Below are positions 19,401-26,784 of a stretch of 64,000 bases of DNA, one piece after another. The position numbers were made by a program, and so were the translations under genes. Source of the DNA: Rhizobium sp. NZLR1 (GTDB lineage: Bacteria > Pseudomonadota > Alphaproteobacteria > Rhizobiales > Rhizobiaceae). Within the stretch, counting starts at the first letter, position 1. Every line of letters starts with the position of its first letter. Location: the NCBI RefSeq assembly GCF_017357385.1, contig NZ_CP071632.1, positions 4,462,001 through 4,526,000 of the forward strand, written 5' to 3'. Under the pieces are notes generated by a model. It was not told the origin of the DNA, ran no database searches, and saw nothing but the letters and a program-made list of their open reading frames with translations.

Positions 19401-21966
19401 TGCGCGGAATGATGCCGTTGATCAGCGACAGCGTCGGCGCGACGAAGAGGCAGAAGATCAGCAGAATCTGCCAGATCAGTGCGCCGAGCGGGCTCATGAA
19501 ATACCAGCCGAGCACGGAGGCGAAAAACCAGGCGATCGGCGTCAGTGAGCGGCGCAGATTGTCGAACATCTTCCAGCGGCCGAGTGCCGTGACACCGTAT
19601 TTCGGATTGAACATATAGGGCAGCAGCTGCCAGTCGCCACGCGCCCAGCGATGCTGACGCGAGGTCTCGACCTCGTAGCGGATCGGGAAATCCTCAACCA
19701 GTTCGAGATCGGTGACGAGGGCGCAACGCGCCATCGAGCCTTCGAGAAGATCGTGGCTGAGCACGGAGTTCTCATCGATCCGACCCTTCAGCGACGCCTC
19801 GAAGGCATCGACATGATAAAGGCCCTTGCCGGTGAAGGTGCCCTCGCCGGCCAGATCCTGATAGACGTCGGAAACGGTGAAGACGTAAGGATCGAGGCCG
19901 CGGTTGATCGAAAAGACGCGCTGGAAGACCGATGCGTCCTTGCCCGTCGTCAGCGACGGGGTGACGCGCGGCTGCAGCACGCCATAGCCGCTTTCGACAC
20001 GGCCGGTTTTCGGATTGATGACCGGCCGGTTGATCGGATGATAGAGCTTGCCGACGAGCTTGGTGACGGCATCGCGCATCAGGCGCGTATCGGCATCGAG
20101 CGTCATCACATATTGCACCTTGGCCGGCACGGTGTTGGCGCCGGGCAGATAGGTCGTGTCGCGGTCGCCGCGCAGCAGCATGTTCAGCTCGTGCAGCTTG
20201 CCACGTTTGCGCTCCCAACCCATCCAGACGCCTTCGGAGGGATTGTAGAGACGGCGGCGATGCAACAGATAGAAACGCGTCTTGCCGTCATAGGCATAGC
20301 GGGCGGAAAGATTGGCGATCTCGCGCCGGGCATAGTCGAGAACCTCGAGATCGGCGGGCGTTTCCTCGGCCTCGCTGTCCGGCCAATCGCTGAGCAGCGC
20401 GAAATAGAGCTCACCGCGCGGATTGGCAAGATAATGAACCTCGAGATTGCGCACGTGGTCATCGACGCTGTCACGGTTCGAGATCAGGCAGGGCACGACG
20501 AGCAATGTGCGCGCATCCTCCGGAATGCCTTCCTTGAACTCGTATCCGACAAGGCGCGCCGGCGTCACGAAGAAGGACAGCACGGTGTTGAAGAGACCCG
20601 TCGCCCCTTCCGACGCCGGCACTGAGAACATGATCAGCAGCAGGGCGATTTCGATCGCCCCCATGCCGGCATTCGCCATGAACCGGCCGACGATCGCCAT
20701 GGCGATGATCGTCAGCAGCATGACGGGCACGGCAATTGCCAGCCAGTTGAACCGACGCACGGCGCGCACGAAATGCTGGATGATCGTCGGGCGATAATTC
20801 GCCCGCGCCTCCAGCTTCGGCCGCTGCGCGCCGGACAGGAAACCGCCGACATTCGGTTCATGCGGCTGCGGCTCGTCGGAGGCCTTGGCAGCAGCCGTCA
20901 TGTCGAGCGCCAGCTGGGCGATTTCCATTTCCGTCAGCGGCGAGCGTTTGGCCAGCTTTTCGATCTGTTTGCGATATTTGTTGCGCGAGCCGGAATCGAG
21001 GATGCCGTAATCGGAATGCTCCCAGAGCAGTTTGTCGACATGGCTTACCTGCTCGACCCAGACCGACCATTCGGCATCGTCGATCTCGCGAAGGCTGCGG
21101 ATGATGTTGCCCATCGTCACGTTGCCGGAAGAAAGGCGGCTGTGTTCGGCCGTCGTCGTCTCTTCGCTGTTGCGGCCGAGTTCTTCCAGCCGCTCGTCGA
21201 GCCAGGTGATGGCGAGACTCGACGTCTGCGAGCCGTCACGAAGGCGATAGAGGAACTGTGTCGAGAAAGTATTGTCCTCGGCAAGCGGTTCCAGCGTCTT
21301 CAGGTAGGCCGCCGCCCCGGCCGGATCGGTCAGCCGCACCAATTCGTCGGCCGCCTCGTTGGCGCGGCGGCGCAGGCGGCGGCTGGCTTCGACGCGGCTG
21401 GAAATGCGGCGAAGGTTTTCCACGAGCACGTAGCGCACGAGCGAAGGCAATGCCCAGAGTTCGCCGATCCTCAGCGTCTCGCTGGCCTGAAAACCGTCGA
21501 CCAGCGCCGTCAGGCTTTCCTGCGAGATCGTGCTATGGGTATGGGCGACGTAGAGCCAGGCAAGCACGAGGGTGCGCGGCACCTCGACACCGCCGACGAC
21601 CATGGTCGGCAATTCGCGATAGAAGCGGCGGGGGAAGTCGCGCCGCACCTCCTGGATCGCCTCTTCGACGATATAATGATTGTCCAGCAACCATTCTGCC
21701 GCCGGCGTGATCGTCTCGCCTGCTTCGACGTCGGTCGCCGTGGTCCGGTAGACGCGCAGAATTTCCTTCTCGTTTTCCTTATGGCGCGCGAAGAAATCGA
21801 ATGGGGCGAAAGCCGGCAGCTGGTCGACGCCGTTGCGGGCGACCGCATCGCCCATCGCCTTGATGTCCTCGATGGCAAGATAGGTCGAGCGGATCGAATC
21901 GTTATGATCGATCTGCTTAATCTCGGGTTCGCGCGGAAGGCTCGGAGAAAGATTGGAAATAGACAT
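13447..21966 (-). CDS. ndvB: Cyclic beta-1,2-glucan synthase
   Basis: A very large (2839 residues) inner-membrane enzyme that starts, elongates and cyclises beta-1,2-glucan from UDP-glucose, orthologous to NdvB/ChvB/Cgs. The GT84 glycosyltransferase part shows MTLDADTRL near residue 622 (metal-binding DxD) and QHRWARGDW near 770 (the Q/RxxRW motif). Hydrophobic segments occur near 402-475 and 800-1000. The C-terminal half is GH94-like, with GGDWNDGMNRVG near 2535, which in phosphorylases of the family carries the catalytic Asp and in Cgs trims the chain to set ring size. ATG 21966 (MSISNLSPSLPREPE) was chosen; the frame extends 30 codons further upstream without conserved features. Length agrees with known NdvB (~2.8 k residues). 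Confidence 0.97.
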   Translation of the reverse strand: MSISNLSPSLPREPEIKQIDHNDSIRSTYLAIEDIKAMGDAVARNGVDQLPAFAPFDFFARHKENEKEILRVYRTTATDVEAGETITPAAEWLLDNHYIVEEAIQEVRRDFPRRFYRELPTMVVGGVEVPRTLVLAWLYVAHTHSTISQESLTALVDGFQASETLRIGELWALPSLVRYVLVENLRRISSRVEASRRLRRRANEAADELVRLTDPAGAAAYLKTLEPLAEDNTFSTQFLYRLRDGSQTSSLAITWLDERLEELGRNSEETTTAEHSRLSSGNVTMGNIIRSLREIDDAEWSVWVEQVSHVDKLLWEHSDYGILDSGSRNKYRKQIEKLAKRSPLTEMEIAQLALDMTAAAKASDEPQPHEPNVGGFLSGAQRPKLEARANYRPTIIQHFVRAVRRFNWLAIAVPVMLLTIIAMAIVGRFMANAGMGAIEIALLLIMFSVPASEGATGLFNTVLSFFVTPARLVGYEFKEGIPEDARTLLVVPCLISNRDSVDDHVRNLEVHYLANPRGELYFALLSDWPDSEAEETPADLEVLDYARREIANLSARYAYDGKTRFYLLHRRRLYNPSEGVWMGWERKRGKLHELNMLLRGDRDTTYLPGANTVPAKVQYVMTLDADTRLMRDAVTKLVGKLYHPINRPVINPKTGRVESGYGVLQPRVTPSLTTGKDASVFQRVFSINRGLDPYVFTVSDVYQDLAGEGTFTGKGLYHVDAFEASLKGRIDENSVLSHDLLEGSMARCALVTDLELVEDFPIRYEVETSRQHRWARGDWQLLPYMFNPKYGVTALGRWKMFDNLRRSLTPIAWFFASVLGWYFMSPLGALIWQILLIFCLFVAPTLSLINGIIPRTSDIIARAHLYTVWSDITAANAQVALRIVFIADSAAMMADAIGRSLYRLLVSRKLMLQWRTAASVHASGQGTLISYYKGMWHAPALALLALGFAALPGGSAFVVGIPFALLWILSPVVAWYVSQSAETEDRLEVADSVSSELRKIARRTWRYFETFTTAEQNYLPPDNIQETPHVIVAARTSPTNIGVYLLSVVSGRQFGWFSFEETLERLEQTISTIDRMEKFRGHLFNWYHTDTLQTLGPRYVSAVDSGNLAGHLIAISSACRNWAEAPSAHMQGNLDGVGDTAGILGEVLADLPDDRKTVRPLRRRLEERIVGFQNALAAVKREHEFASIRIINLAVLARDIEKLAANLDHEVKSKQSEEVTQWAASLVKVCEAHISDSTFDLSKVDALRPRLVALRDKARDLAFSMDFGFLFRPERRLLSIGYRVESGELDQACYDLLASECRLTSLFGIAKGDLPTEHWYRLGRQVVPVGSRGALVSWSGSMFEYLMPPLVMQERGGGILNQTNNLVVVEQMNYARKLGIPWGISEAAFNARDHNLNYQYTNFGVPTLGLKRGLGHNAVIAPYASLLASQYDPPAALENLQRLRKVGALGKFGFHDAVDFTPTRVPEGKKCAVVYNYYAHHHGMSIAAVANVAFNGHLRELFHADPVIEAAELLLQEKAPRDIPVMSGKHESDTPASIQDDLLRPEIRKISDPASRDRELVFLSNGHYSLMLTATGAGYSRWNGLSVSRWKADPTEDRWGSFIFLRDTATNEWWSTTSEPKGVEGEKIKVEFADEKAQFTKTVGDLTSEVECIIATEHDAEARRVTLLNMGGEDRFIEVTSYLEPVITSDDTDNAHPAFARMFVKTEIGKRGDVIRAERNKRDPNEPNISIAHLIVDNAGDTRHTEFETDRRKFIGRGRSLADAAAFDPGATLSGSDGFMLDAVMSLRRTVRVPAGKKVSVIFWTIAAPNRDEVDKAVNRYRHPDAFNHELVQAWTRTQVQMRHVGVTSQQAAAFQHLGRYLVYPDMQLRKDEATVEAGLQSQSALWPLAISGDFPIFTLRINDDMDLEIAREALLAQEYLRSRGVTADLVIMNERASSYAQDMQHALDAMCENVRRMGQADGLRQHIFAVRKDLMEESTYHALIAASRVTLHTKNGKVVDQIGRAVALFAPSKEELQEMERAERNKAPVKRVAPVPPPVVPAVVIEEEGDLDFWNGIGGFARDGREYVVRLPGGHATPQPWINVISNDRFGFHVSAEGSGFTWSANSRDYQLTSWSNDAVVNRSGEAFYLTDLESGAVMTPFAALSGRPDIRFETRHGLGYSVFSSIQNDIALELTQTIDRERPVKLQRLRLRNTGSTSRKLRLYGYVEWILGSNAARTAPFILSRYDEETGALFATNPYSIDYSSRTAFFAASEALSSFSASRREFVGKAGTIHAPQAVTSAAALSSTADLDGDPAAALAIDIELGAGEERDFTFFLGDTPTEEEARRVIAEIRKASFDDAVEANRTFWRDFTGRLQISTPDRGMNNLVNTWLPYQSLGCRIMARTAFYQASGAFGFRDQLQDTLAFVLHEPSLARGQILNAASRQFREGDVQHWWLPGTGAGVRTLISDDVVWLAYAIHHYCSVTGDRSVLDEQIAFLEGPALLEGQHDSFYRPEISEDKASVYEHAALALDLAIARKGANGLPLFLGGDWNDGMNRVGVGGRGTSVWLGWFLAGALRSFIPYAEERGDTARIERWSAHLIELKKALETAAWDGGYYRRGTFDDGALLGSRESPECRIDSIAQSWSVLSGEGDPARAVTAMDAVLDQLVDEDARIIRLFTPPFVNSARDPGYIKAYPPGVRENGGQYTHAATWVVMALAELKRGDDAFRCFQILNPITHALDKASAEQYRVEPYVVAADVYGHEPYTSRGGWTWYTGSAGWLYRAAVEGILGIRLKGGRLYVRPSLPSEWDGFAAEVEQGGGKYRISVSKASNDSGYTLTINGCEVTDPEEGYPLG

Positions 21967-22531
21967 GGGTTCGGTTCTGGATCCAAACGAAGTTATGGCT
22001 GTTTTGCGCAGCCTTTTGCACTGCTTATCATGACTGCTACATGAACGGAGCCCCATTCTTCAAAGATCGATGAAGCCGGGGTGAACGACACTTGGGCCAA
22101 GCTATGCAACGGGCTGAGCTCTGGCAAAGGACGCGGCCCGACGGGTATTGGGACCATCGATACCTCTCCGCGAAAGCCATGTCGAAAATTTGGACAGTAT
22201 CGAAATAATTCAAGTCAAAAAGCACGGGCCACCCTCAGCGAGCTGATCTGGGCGGTAGGCACAAAAATGCCGGCACTAAGGTGCCGGCAGGCAGGAACTC
22301 ATCGATTCCGGTCGCACCAACAAGGTCGATGCGGCCGTTTTCGATGAATGAAAGAAGGACGGAAGAATGATGATGGGATCGGCTTCGATCAACCAGAGCA
22401 AGATGCCCCCTTATGGCAACTCGCCTTTGACATTCGAGTGTCGGGAGAACGCCGAATGAGATGTTCCGGAATTCAATAAGGGCGAAAACCGCCCGCAGCT
22501 GCCGGCATCACCGGCGCCTGCCATTTGCCGA
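21967..22531. other. Intergenic region upstream of ndvB
   Basis: 565 bases holding the ndvB promoter region and, at 22261-22290, the terminator of the small upstream gene. Possible short frames here have no ribosome binding site or conserved look. No RNA gene recognised. Confidence 0.5.
22261..22290 (-). terminator. Rho-independent terminator (minus strand)
   Basis: On the minus strand TGCCGGCAC, a four-base loop, then GTGCCGGCA is followed directly by TTTTTGTG. It lies 240 bases after the 54-residue small gene and would separate that transcript from ndvB. Confidence 0.8.
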
Positions 22532-22696
22532 TTACCCGACGACCCCGCAAACCATGGCGACGACGAACAGGAATGCCGCGGTGAAGATCGCTCCATGAAG
22601 CAGCGTCTGAAGCCTATGGCGCGTGGTGAGCACCTTCTTGGCCGGGATGGAACCATACTGGTTCACGTGAGCATGCGAAATACCCAGATCTGCCAT
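22532..22696 (-). CDS. Small single-pass membrane protein, unknown function
   Basis: 54 residues: a polar N-terminal half (MADLGISHAHVNQYGSI, then basic residues) and one C-terminal transmembrane segment, about residues 33-52 (HGAIFTAAFLFVVAMVCGVV). The start was chosen because GGAGG sits 7 bases before the ATG; the frame is open further upstream but that part is Arg-rich and unlikely. It has its own downstream terminator. The gene appears real by ribosome site, hydrophobic design and terminator. I do not recognise the family. Confidence 0.65.
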   Translation of the reverse strand: MADLGISHAHVNQYGSIPAKKVLTTRHRLQTLLHGAIFTAAFLFVVAMVCGVVG

Positions 22697-22839
22697 ATGT
22701 CGCCTCCGTTGTTTTCGTGCGGCCGGTTGTGCGGCTCGCGTTGATATTCGTATTTTCTCTATCAAGTAGGTAGAGATAAAATTCCGTCCAGAGCGAACGG
22801 AGGAGAAAATTCAACCAGTCCTTTTAGCAGCCCGCCATT

Positions 22840-23028
22840 TTAGCAGAGTACGCGCCATGCCCAGATCAACGAGCGCTCGACGGCGTTCTCGCTTTGCGGC
22901 GAATTGGAAGACGTGTCGATCAGCCGGCGGTCCTTTTCCGCGGGAAGAGATACCGAAATCTGTTCCCTGCGATCGGCTTTGACCGGAGGATCTAGGTAGC
23001 CCATGGTCATCCCGCCGAGAAAGAACAT
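22840..23028 (-). CDS. Small hypothetical protein (62 residues)
   Basis: The frame encodes MFFLGGMTMGYLDPPVKADRR and then a charged, serine-rich segment ending in WAWRVLC. TGGAGG lies 8 bases before the ATG, a good ribosome binding site. There is no recognisable domain. It lies between the dipeptide transporter operon and the small membrane-protein gene. Support is only the ribosome site and an intact frame, so it could be spurious. Confidence 0.45.
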   Translation of the reverse strand: MFFLGGMTMGYLDPPVKADRREQISVSLPAEKDRRLIDTSSNSPQSENAVERSLIWAWRVLC

Positions 23029-23190
23029 GCCTCAACCTCCATCGATCACGAAAGCTAACAATCGTTAACAGGATCATGACAGAAGCAGGGCAGCTGTCAA
23101 TAGTCTAGTTGAATGGTCGTCTTTTAGGGAAGTCTTATCCTTAACGCCGACCCTGACCCCTTCTTTTCAACGGGTTGAAAAGATTGTCTT

Positions 23191-23940
23191 TCAGGCTTTG
23201 ACAAACCCCTTGCTGGCGATCATCAAATTTTTCGTGTAGTCCTCCCGAACCGCGCCGCTTGCCAGTTCTTCCGAACTCAACCGTTCGACGACAGCGCCGT
23301 TGCGCATCACGGCCAACCTTTCGCACATATGGGTGATGACGCCGAGATCGTGGCTCACCATCACGAATGTCAACTTGCGGTCGCGTCGGATCTGCTCCAA
23401 GAGATTCAGCACCTCGGCCTGCACCGAGGCGTCGAGCGCCGAGGTCGGCTCGTCGAGCAGCAGGATCGACGGTTCGACGATCAATGCCCGAGCAATCGCC
23501 ACACGCTGCCGCTGGCCGCCGGAGAGCTGGTGCGGGTAGCGGAAACGGAAGCCGTTGCCAAGGCCGACCTCGTCGAGCGCGCGGGCGATACGCGCCTCGC
23601 CGTCGTCGATGCCGTGAATCGCCAGCGGCTCGAGCAGGAGCCGGTCGATCGTCTGGCGCGGATGTAGCGAACCATACGGGTCCTGGAAGACCATTTGCAC
23701 GCGGCGGTAGAAGATTTTACTGCGTTTCGAGCCCTTCAACGCTTCGCCGTCGATGTTGATCGCCCCGCCGCTGATCGGCGCCAGCCCGGCCACGGCCCTC
23801 AGCAAAGTCGATTTTCCCGAGCCGGACTCGCCGACGAGACCGAAGGATTCGCCGCGCTCGACCGTGACGCTGACATCCTTCAGCGCGTGGAATTGATCGT
23901 AGACGACGCTGAGATTTTCGGCCTCAAGAGCGGCGCTCAT
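23191..23940 (-). CDS. Dipeptide/oligopeptide ABC transporter ATP-binding protein (DppF-like)
   Basis: An ATPase of 249 residues, the second of a pair. Walker A GESGSGKST at 37-45, signature LSGGQRQRVAIARAL, Walker B ILLLDEPTSALD, H-loop VSHDLGVITHM. The QMVFQDPYGSLHPRQT block is diagnostic for the DppF/OppF group. ATG 23940 overlaps the preceding stop by four bases (ATGA). It is the last gene of an operon: dipeptidase, receptor, two permeases, two ATPases. Confidence 0.9.
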   Translation of the reverse strand: MSAALEAENLSVVYDQFHALKDVSVTVERGESFGLVGESGSGKSTLLRAVAGLAPISGGAINIDGEALKGSKRSKIFYRRVQMVFQDPYGSLHPRQTIDRLLLEPLAIHGIDDGEARIARALDEVGLGNGFRFRYPHQLSGGQRQRVAIARALIVEPSILLLDEPTSALDASVQAEVLNLLEQIRRDRKLTFVMVSHDLGVITHMCERLAVMRNGAVVERLSSEELASGAVREDYTKNLMIASKGFVKA

Positions 23941-24770
23941 GCCGCCCACTCCGGCCTGCGATCGAGCACCGGCAGCGGATGACGGCTCTGGCCGATCTCG
24001 GGCATACAATTCAGCAATCCCTTCGTATAGGGATGCTGCGCATGTTTGAGATCGGCGGCCGCGAGCTCCTCGACGATCTTTCCGGCATACATGACGATGA
24101 CCCGGTCGCAGAAGGACGAGACCAACCTCAGATCGTGGGAAACGAAGATCAGCCCCATGCCGCGCTCCGCCACCAGCCTGTCCATGATTCTCAGCACGTC
24201 GAGCTGCACCGTCACGTCGAGCGCCGAGGTCGGCTCATCGGCAATCAGCAATTCAGGCCCGGCAATCAGCATCATGGCGATCATCGCCCGCTGCCCCATG
24301 CCGCCCGAAACCTCGTGCGGATGCAGGTCGAAGACACGTTTCGGATCGCGGATCTGCACCGCTTCCAGCATGGCGAGCGCGCGCTCGCGCGCCTCCGCCT
24401 TGCCGACCCTCTCATGGGTACGCAGCGTTTCGCAGATCTGCCGCCCGATGGTCATGACCGGATCGAGCGAATATTTCGGATCCTGCAGGATCATGGCGAT
24501 GCGCTTGCCGCGCAGCCTGCGTCTTTCGCCGGCGGAAGCCTCGATCAGGTCGATGCCGTTGAAATCCAGCCGGTCGGCCGTGACGATAGCATGTTTCGGC
24601 GTCAGCCCCATGATCGCCCTGCCGGTCTGCGATTTGCCGGAACCGGATTCGCCGACGATGCCGAGTCTTTCCTTGCCGAGCGTGAAGGAGACGCCGCGCA
24701 CGGCCTCGATCACGCCGGTGCGCGTGGGGTAGCTGACCTTGAGCTTATCAACCGTCAGAAGTGTCGTCAT
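23937..24770 (-). CDS. Dipeptide/oligopeptide ABC transporter ATP-binding protein (DppD-like)
   Basis: An ATPase of 277 residues. Walker A GESGSGKSQ at 40-48, QDPKYSLDPVMTIG after the Q-loop, signature VSGGMGQRAMIAMML (an LSGG variant with V and M), Walker B LLIADEPTSALDV, H-loop VSHDLRLVSSFCD. It has the C-terminal oligopeptide-transporter extension (HAQHPYTKGLLNCMPEI), which is typical of DppD/OppD. Start ATG 24770 overlaps the permease stop by four bases. Confidence 0.9.
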   Translation of the reverse strand: MTTLLTVDKLKVSYPTRTGVIEAVRGVSFTLGKERLGIVGESGSGKSQTGRAIMGLTPKHAIVTADRLDFNGIDLIEASAGERRRLRGKRIAMILQDPKYSLDPVMTIGRQICETLRTHERVGKAEARERALAMLEAVQIRDPKRVFDLHPHEVSGGMGQRAMIAMMLIAGPELLIADEPTSALDVTVQLDVLRIMDRLVAERGMGLIFVSHDLRLVSSFCDRVIVMYAGKIVEELAAADLKHAQHPYTKGLLNCMPEIGQSRHPLPVLDRRPEWAA

Positions 24771-25702
24771 TGGCCGCTTTCCTTCGGATCGAGCGCGTCG
24801 CGCAGGCCGTCGCCAAGCAGATTGAAGCCGAGGCTGACGATGAGGATGGCGATGCCGGGCATCGCCGCGACCCACCATTGATCGAGGATGAAGCGCCGTC
24901 CCGAGGCAATCATCGCCCCCCATTCCGGCAGCGGCGGCTGCGCCCCGAGGCCGAGAAAACCGAGACCGGCGGCGGTCAGGATGATGCCCGCCATGTCGAG
25001 CGTCACGCGCACGATCAGCGAGGAAATGCAGAGCGGCATGACATGGCGCAGGATGATGCGGAACGGCGAGGCGCCCATCAGCTTCACCGCCGAGATATAA
25101 TCGGACCGCCGGACCGTCAGCGTCTCGGCGCGGGCGATGCGGGCATAGGGCGGCCAGGATGTGATGGCGATGGCGATGATCGCGTTCTGAATGCCGGGAC
25201 CGAGCGCGGCAACGAAGGCGAGCGCCAGCACCAGCTTCGGGAAGGCAAGGAAAATATCGGTGATGCGCATCAGCGTCGCATCGACCCAGCCTCCGGCATA
25301 ACCCGATACCGTGCCGACGATCAGACCGATCGGCGCCGAGATGACCGCGACGAGCACGATGACGAACAGCGTCAATCGCGATCCATAAATCAGCCGCGAA
25401 TAGATGTCGCGGCCCTGATCATCAGTGCCGAGCAGGAATTCCCCCGTTCCGGGCGGCAGCAGACGGGCGTTGCGCAGATCGCCAACGACGGGATTGTGCG
25501 TGGCGAGCAAATCTGCAAAAGCGGCGATGAAAAGCAGCGCGATGATGATCAGCAGGCCGACGACGGCGAGCCTGTTGGCCGTGAACTGCCGCCAGGTGAC
25601 GTAGGCGCGGCCGAGCCGTGCCTGCATGCGCGATTGCGGCCGGTCGGAAAGCAGCCATTCGCGGCGGCTCATCGGCTGGGATGGGCTGGCGGGAACCGTC
25701 AT
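24767..25702 (-). CDS. Dipeptide ABC transporter permease (DppC-like)
   Basis: An inner-membrane permease of 311 residues. It has an N-terminal cytoplasmic segment then one helix (LAVVGLLIIIALLFIAAFA), the OppC-type GTDDQGRDIYSRLIYGSR motif, and later helices with the EAA-type loop YISAVKLMGASPFRIILRHV. It overlaps both neighbours by four bases, showing tight translational coupling inside the operon. Confidence 0.9.
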   Translation of the reverse strand: MTVPASPSQPMSRREWLLSDRPQSRMQARLGRAYVTWRQFTANRLAVVGLLIIIALLFIAAFADLLATHNPVVGDLRNARLLPPGTGEFLLGTDDQGRDIYSRLIYGSRLTLFVIVLVAVISAPIGLIVGTVSGYAGGWVDATLMRITDIFLAFPKLVLALAFVAALGPGIQNAIIAIAITSWPPYARIARAETLTVRRSDYISAVKLMGASPFRIILRHVMPLCISSLIVRVTLDMAGIILTAAGLGFLGLGAQPPLPEWGAMIASGRRFILDQWWVAAMPGIAILIVSLGFNLLGDGLRDALDPKESGQ

Positions 25703-26766
25703 CGGTTTCGCGTCCTCGGGTCGAGTGTCCGGTAGAGAAGATCGGACAGAAGGTTGATGCCGATGAAGACCGTGCCGATAACGATCGTCCCGCCGAGCAC
25801 GGCATTCATGTCAGCGTTCTGCAGCGAATTGGTGATGTAGAGCCCGATGCCCGGCCAGGAAAAGACGGTCTCGGTCAGCACCGATCCTTCAAGCAGGCCG
25901 GCATAGGAAAGCGCGATAACGGTGACCAGCGGCACGGCGGCATTACGCAGCGCATGGCCCCAGATCACCCGCGTTTCCGAAAGCCCCTTGGCGCGCGCGG
26001 CAACAATATATTCCTGGGAAAGCTCGTTCAGCATGAAGCTGCGCGTCATACGGCTGATATAGGCGAGCGAGAAATAGCCGAGCAGCGATGCAGGCAGGAT
26101 GATGTGGCGGAAGACATCGTAAAACACATCCCATTGTCCCTGCCAGGCACTGTCCAGCAGATACAAGCCGGTGATCGGCGTGAACGTGTATTCGAAGACG
26201 ATGTCGATGCGGCCGGGAAACGCCACCCAGCGCAGCTGCGCATAGAAGATGACGAGCGAAATTAGCGCCAGCCAGAAGATCGGCACCGAATAACCGATCA
26301 GGCCGACGACGCGCACGACCTGGTCGGCGATGCTGCCGCGACGCACGGCGGCGAGAACGCCGAGCGGCACGCCGACGAAAGCACCGATGAGCGTTCCGAG
26401 TGTCGCGAGTTCGATGGTTGCCGGCAGGACACGGCGGATATCGACCATGACCGGATTGGTCGTCAGCACCGAATTACCGAAATCGCCGGACAGTATGCCT
26501 TTGATATAGATGAAGAACTGCTGATAGAGCGGCAGGTTGAAGCCCATCTCCTCGCGCACGCGCTCGACGACATGGGTGGGGGCGCGATCGCCGAGAATGG
26601 CGAGCACGGGATCGATCGGCACAACGCGGCCGATGAAGAAGGTGACGGCCAGAAGGCCGAAATAGGTGGTGACGGCGGCAAACAGGAACCGCCCCAGCGC
26701 CTTTGCGAAGGCGCCGGCACGGCCCTTTCGGGGCCGCGCCGCCTGTGTCGTTTCGACGGTGCTCAA
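25699..26766 (-). CDS. Dipeptide ABC transporter permease (DppB-like)
   Basis: A permease of 355 residues with six expected helices. It has the DppB signatures NLPLYQQFFIYIKGILSGDFG and the coupling loop EYIVAARAKGLSETRVIWGHALRNA, then FSWPGIGLYITNSLQNAD. The N terminus has a longer basic stretch before the first helix than E. coli DppB. It starts 18 bases after the receptor gene stop and overlaps the next permease gene by four bases. Confidence 0.9.
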   Translation of the reverse strand: MSTVETTQAARPRKGRAGAFAKALGRFLFAAVTTYFGLLAVTFFIGRVVPIDPVLAILGDRAPTHVVERVREEMGFNLPLYQQFFIYIKGILSGDFGNSVLTTNPVMVDIRRVLPATIELATLGTLIGAFVGVPLGVLAAVRRGSIADQVVRVVGLIGYSVPIFWLALISLVIFYAQLRWVAFPGRIDIVFEYTFTPITGLYLLDSAWQGQWDVFYDVFRHIILPASLLGYFSLAYISRMTRSFMLNELSQEYIVAARAKGLSETRVIWGHALRNAAVPLVTVIALSYAGLLEGSVLTETVFSWPGIGLYITNSLQNADMNAVLGGTIVIGTVFIGINLLSDLLYRTLDPRTRNR

Positions 26767-26784
26767 GCGGCCAATCCTGCCGGA

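Noticed and set aside
14731..19548. A 1605-codon open frame on the plus strand, antisense to ndvB
   Set aside because: Its length follows from GC-rich codon use of ndvB on the other strand. The translation is Arg/Gly/Ala/Asp-rich with no domain, and ndvB is clearly the gene.
24761..25735. A plus-strand frame antisense to the dipeptide permease gene
   Set aside because: A shadow frame, His/Gln/Arg/Asp-rich, no domain.
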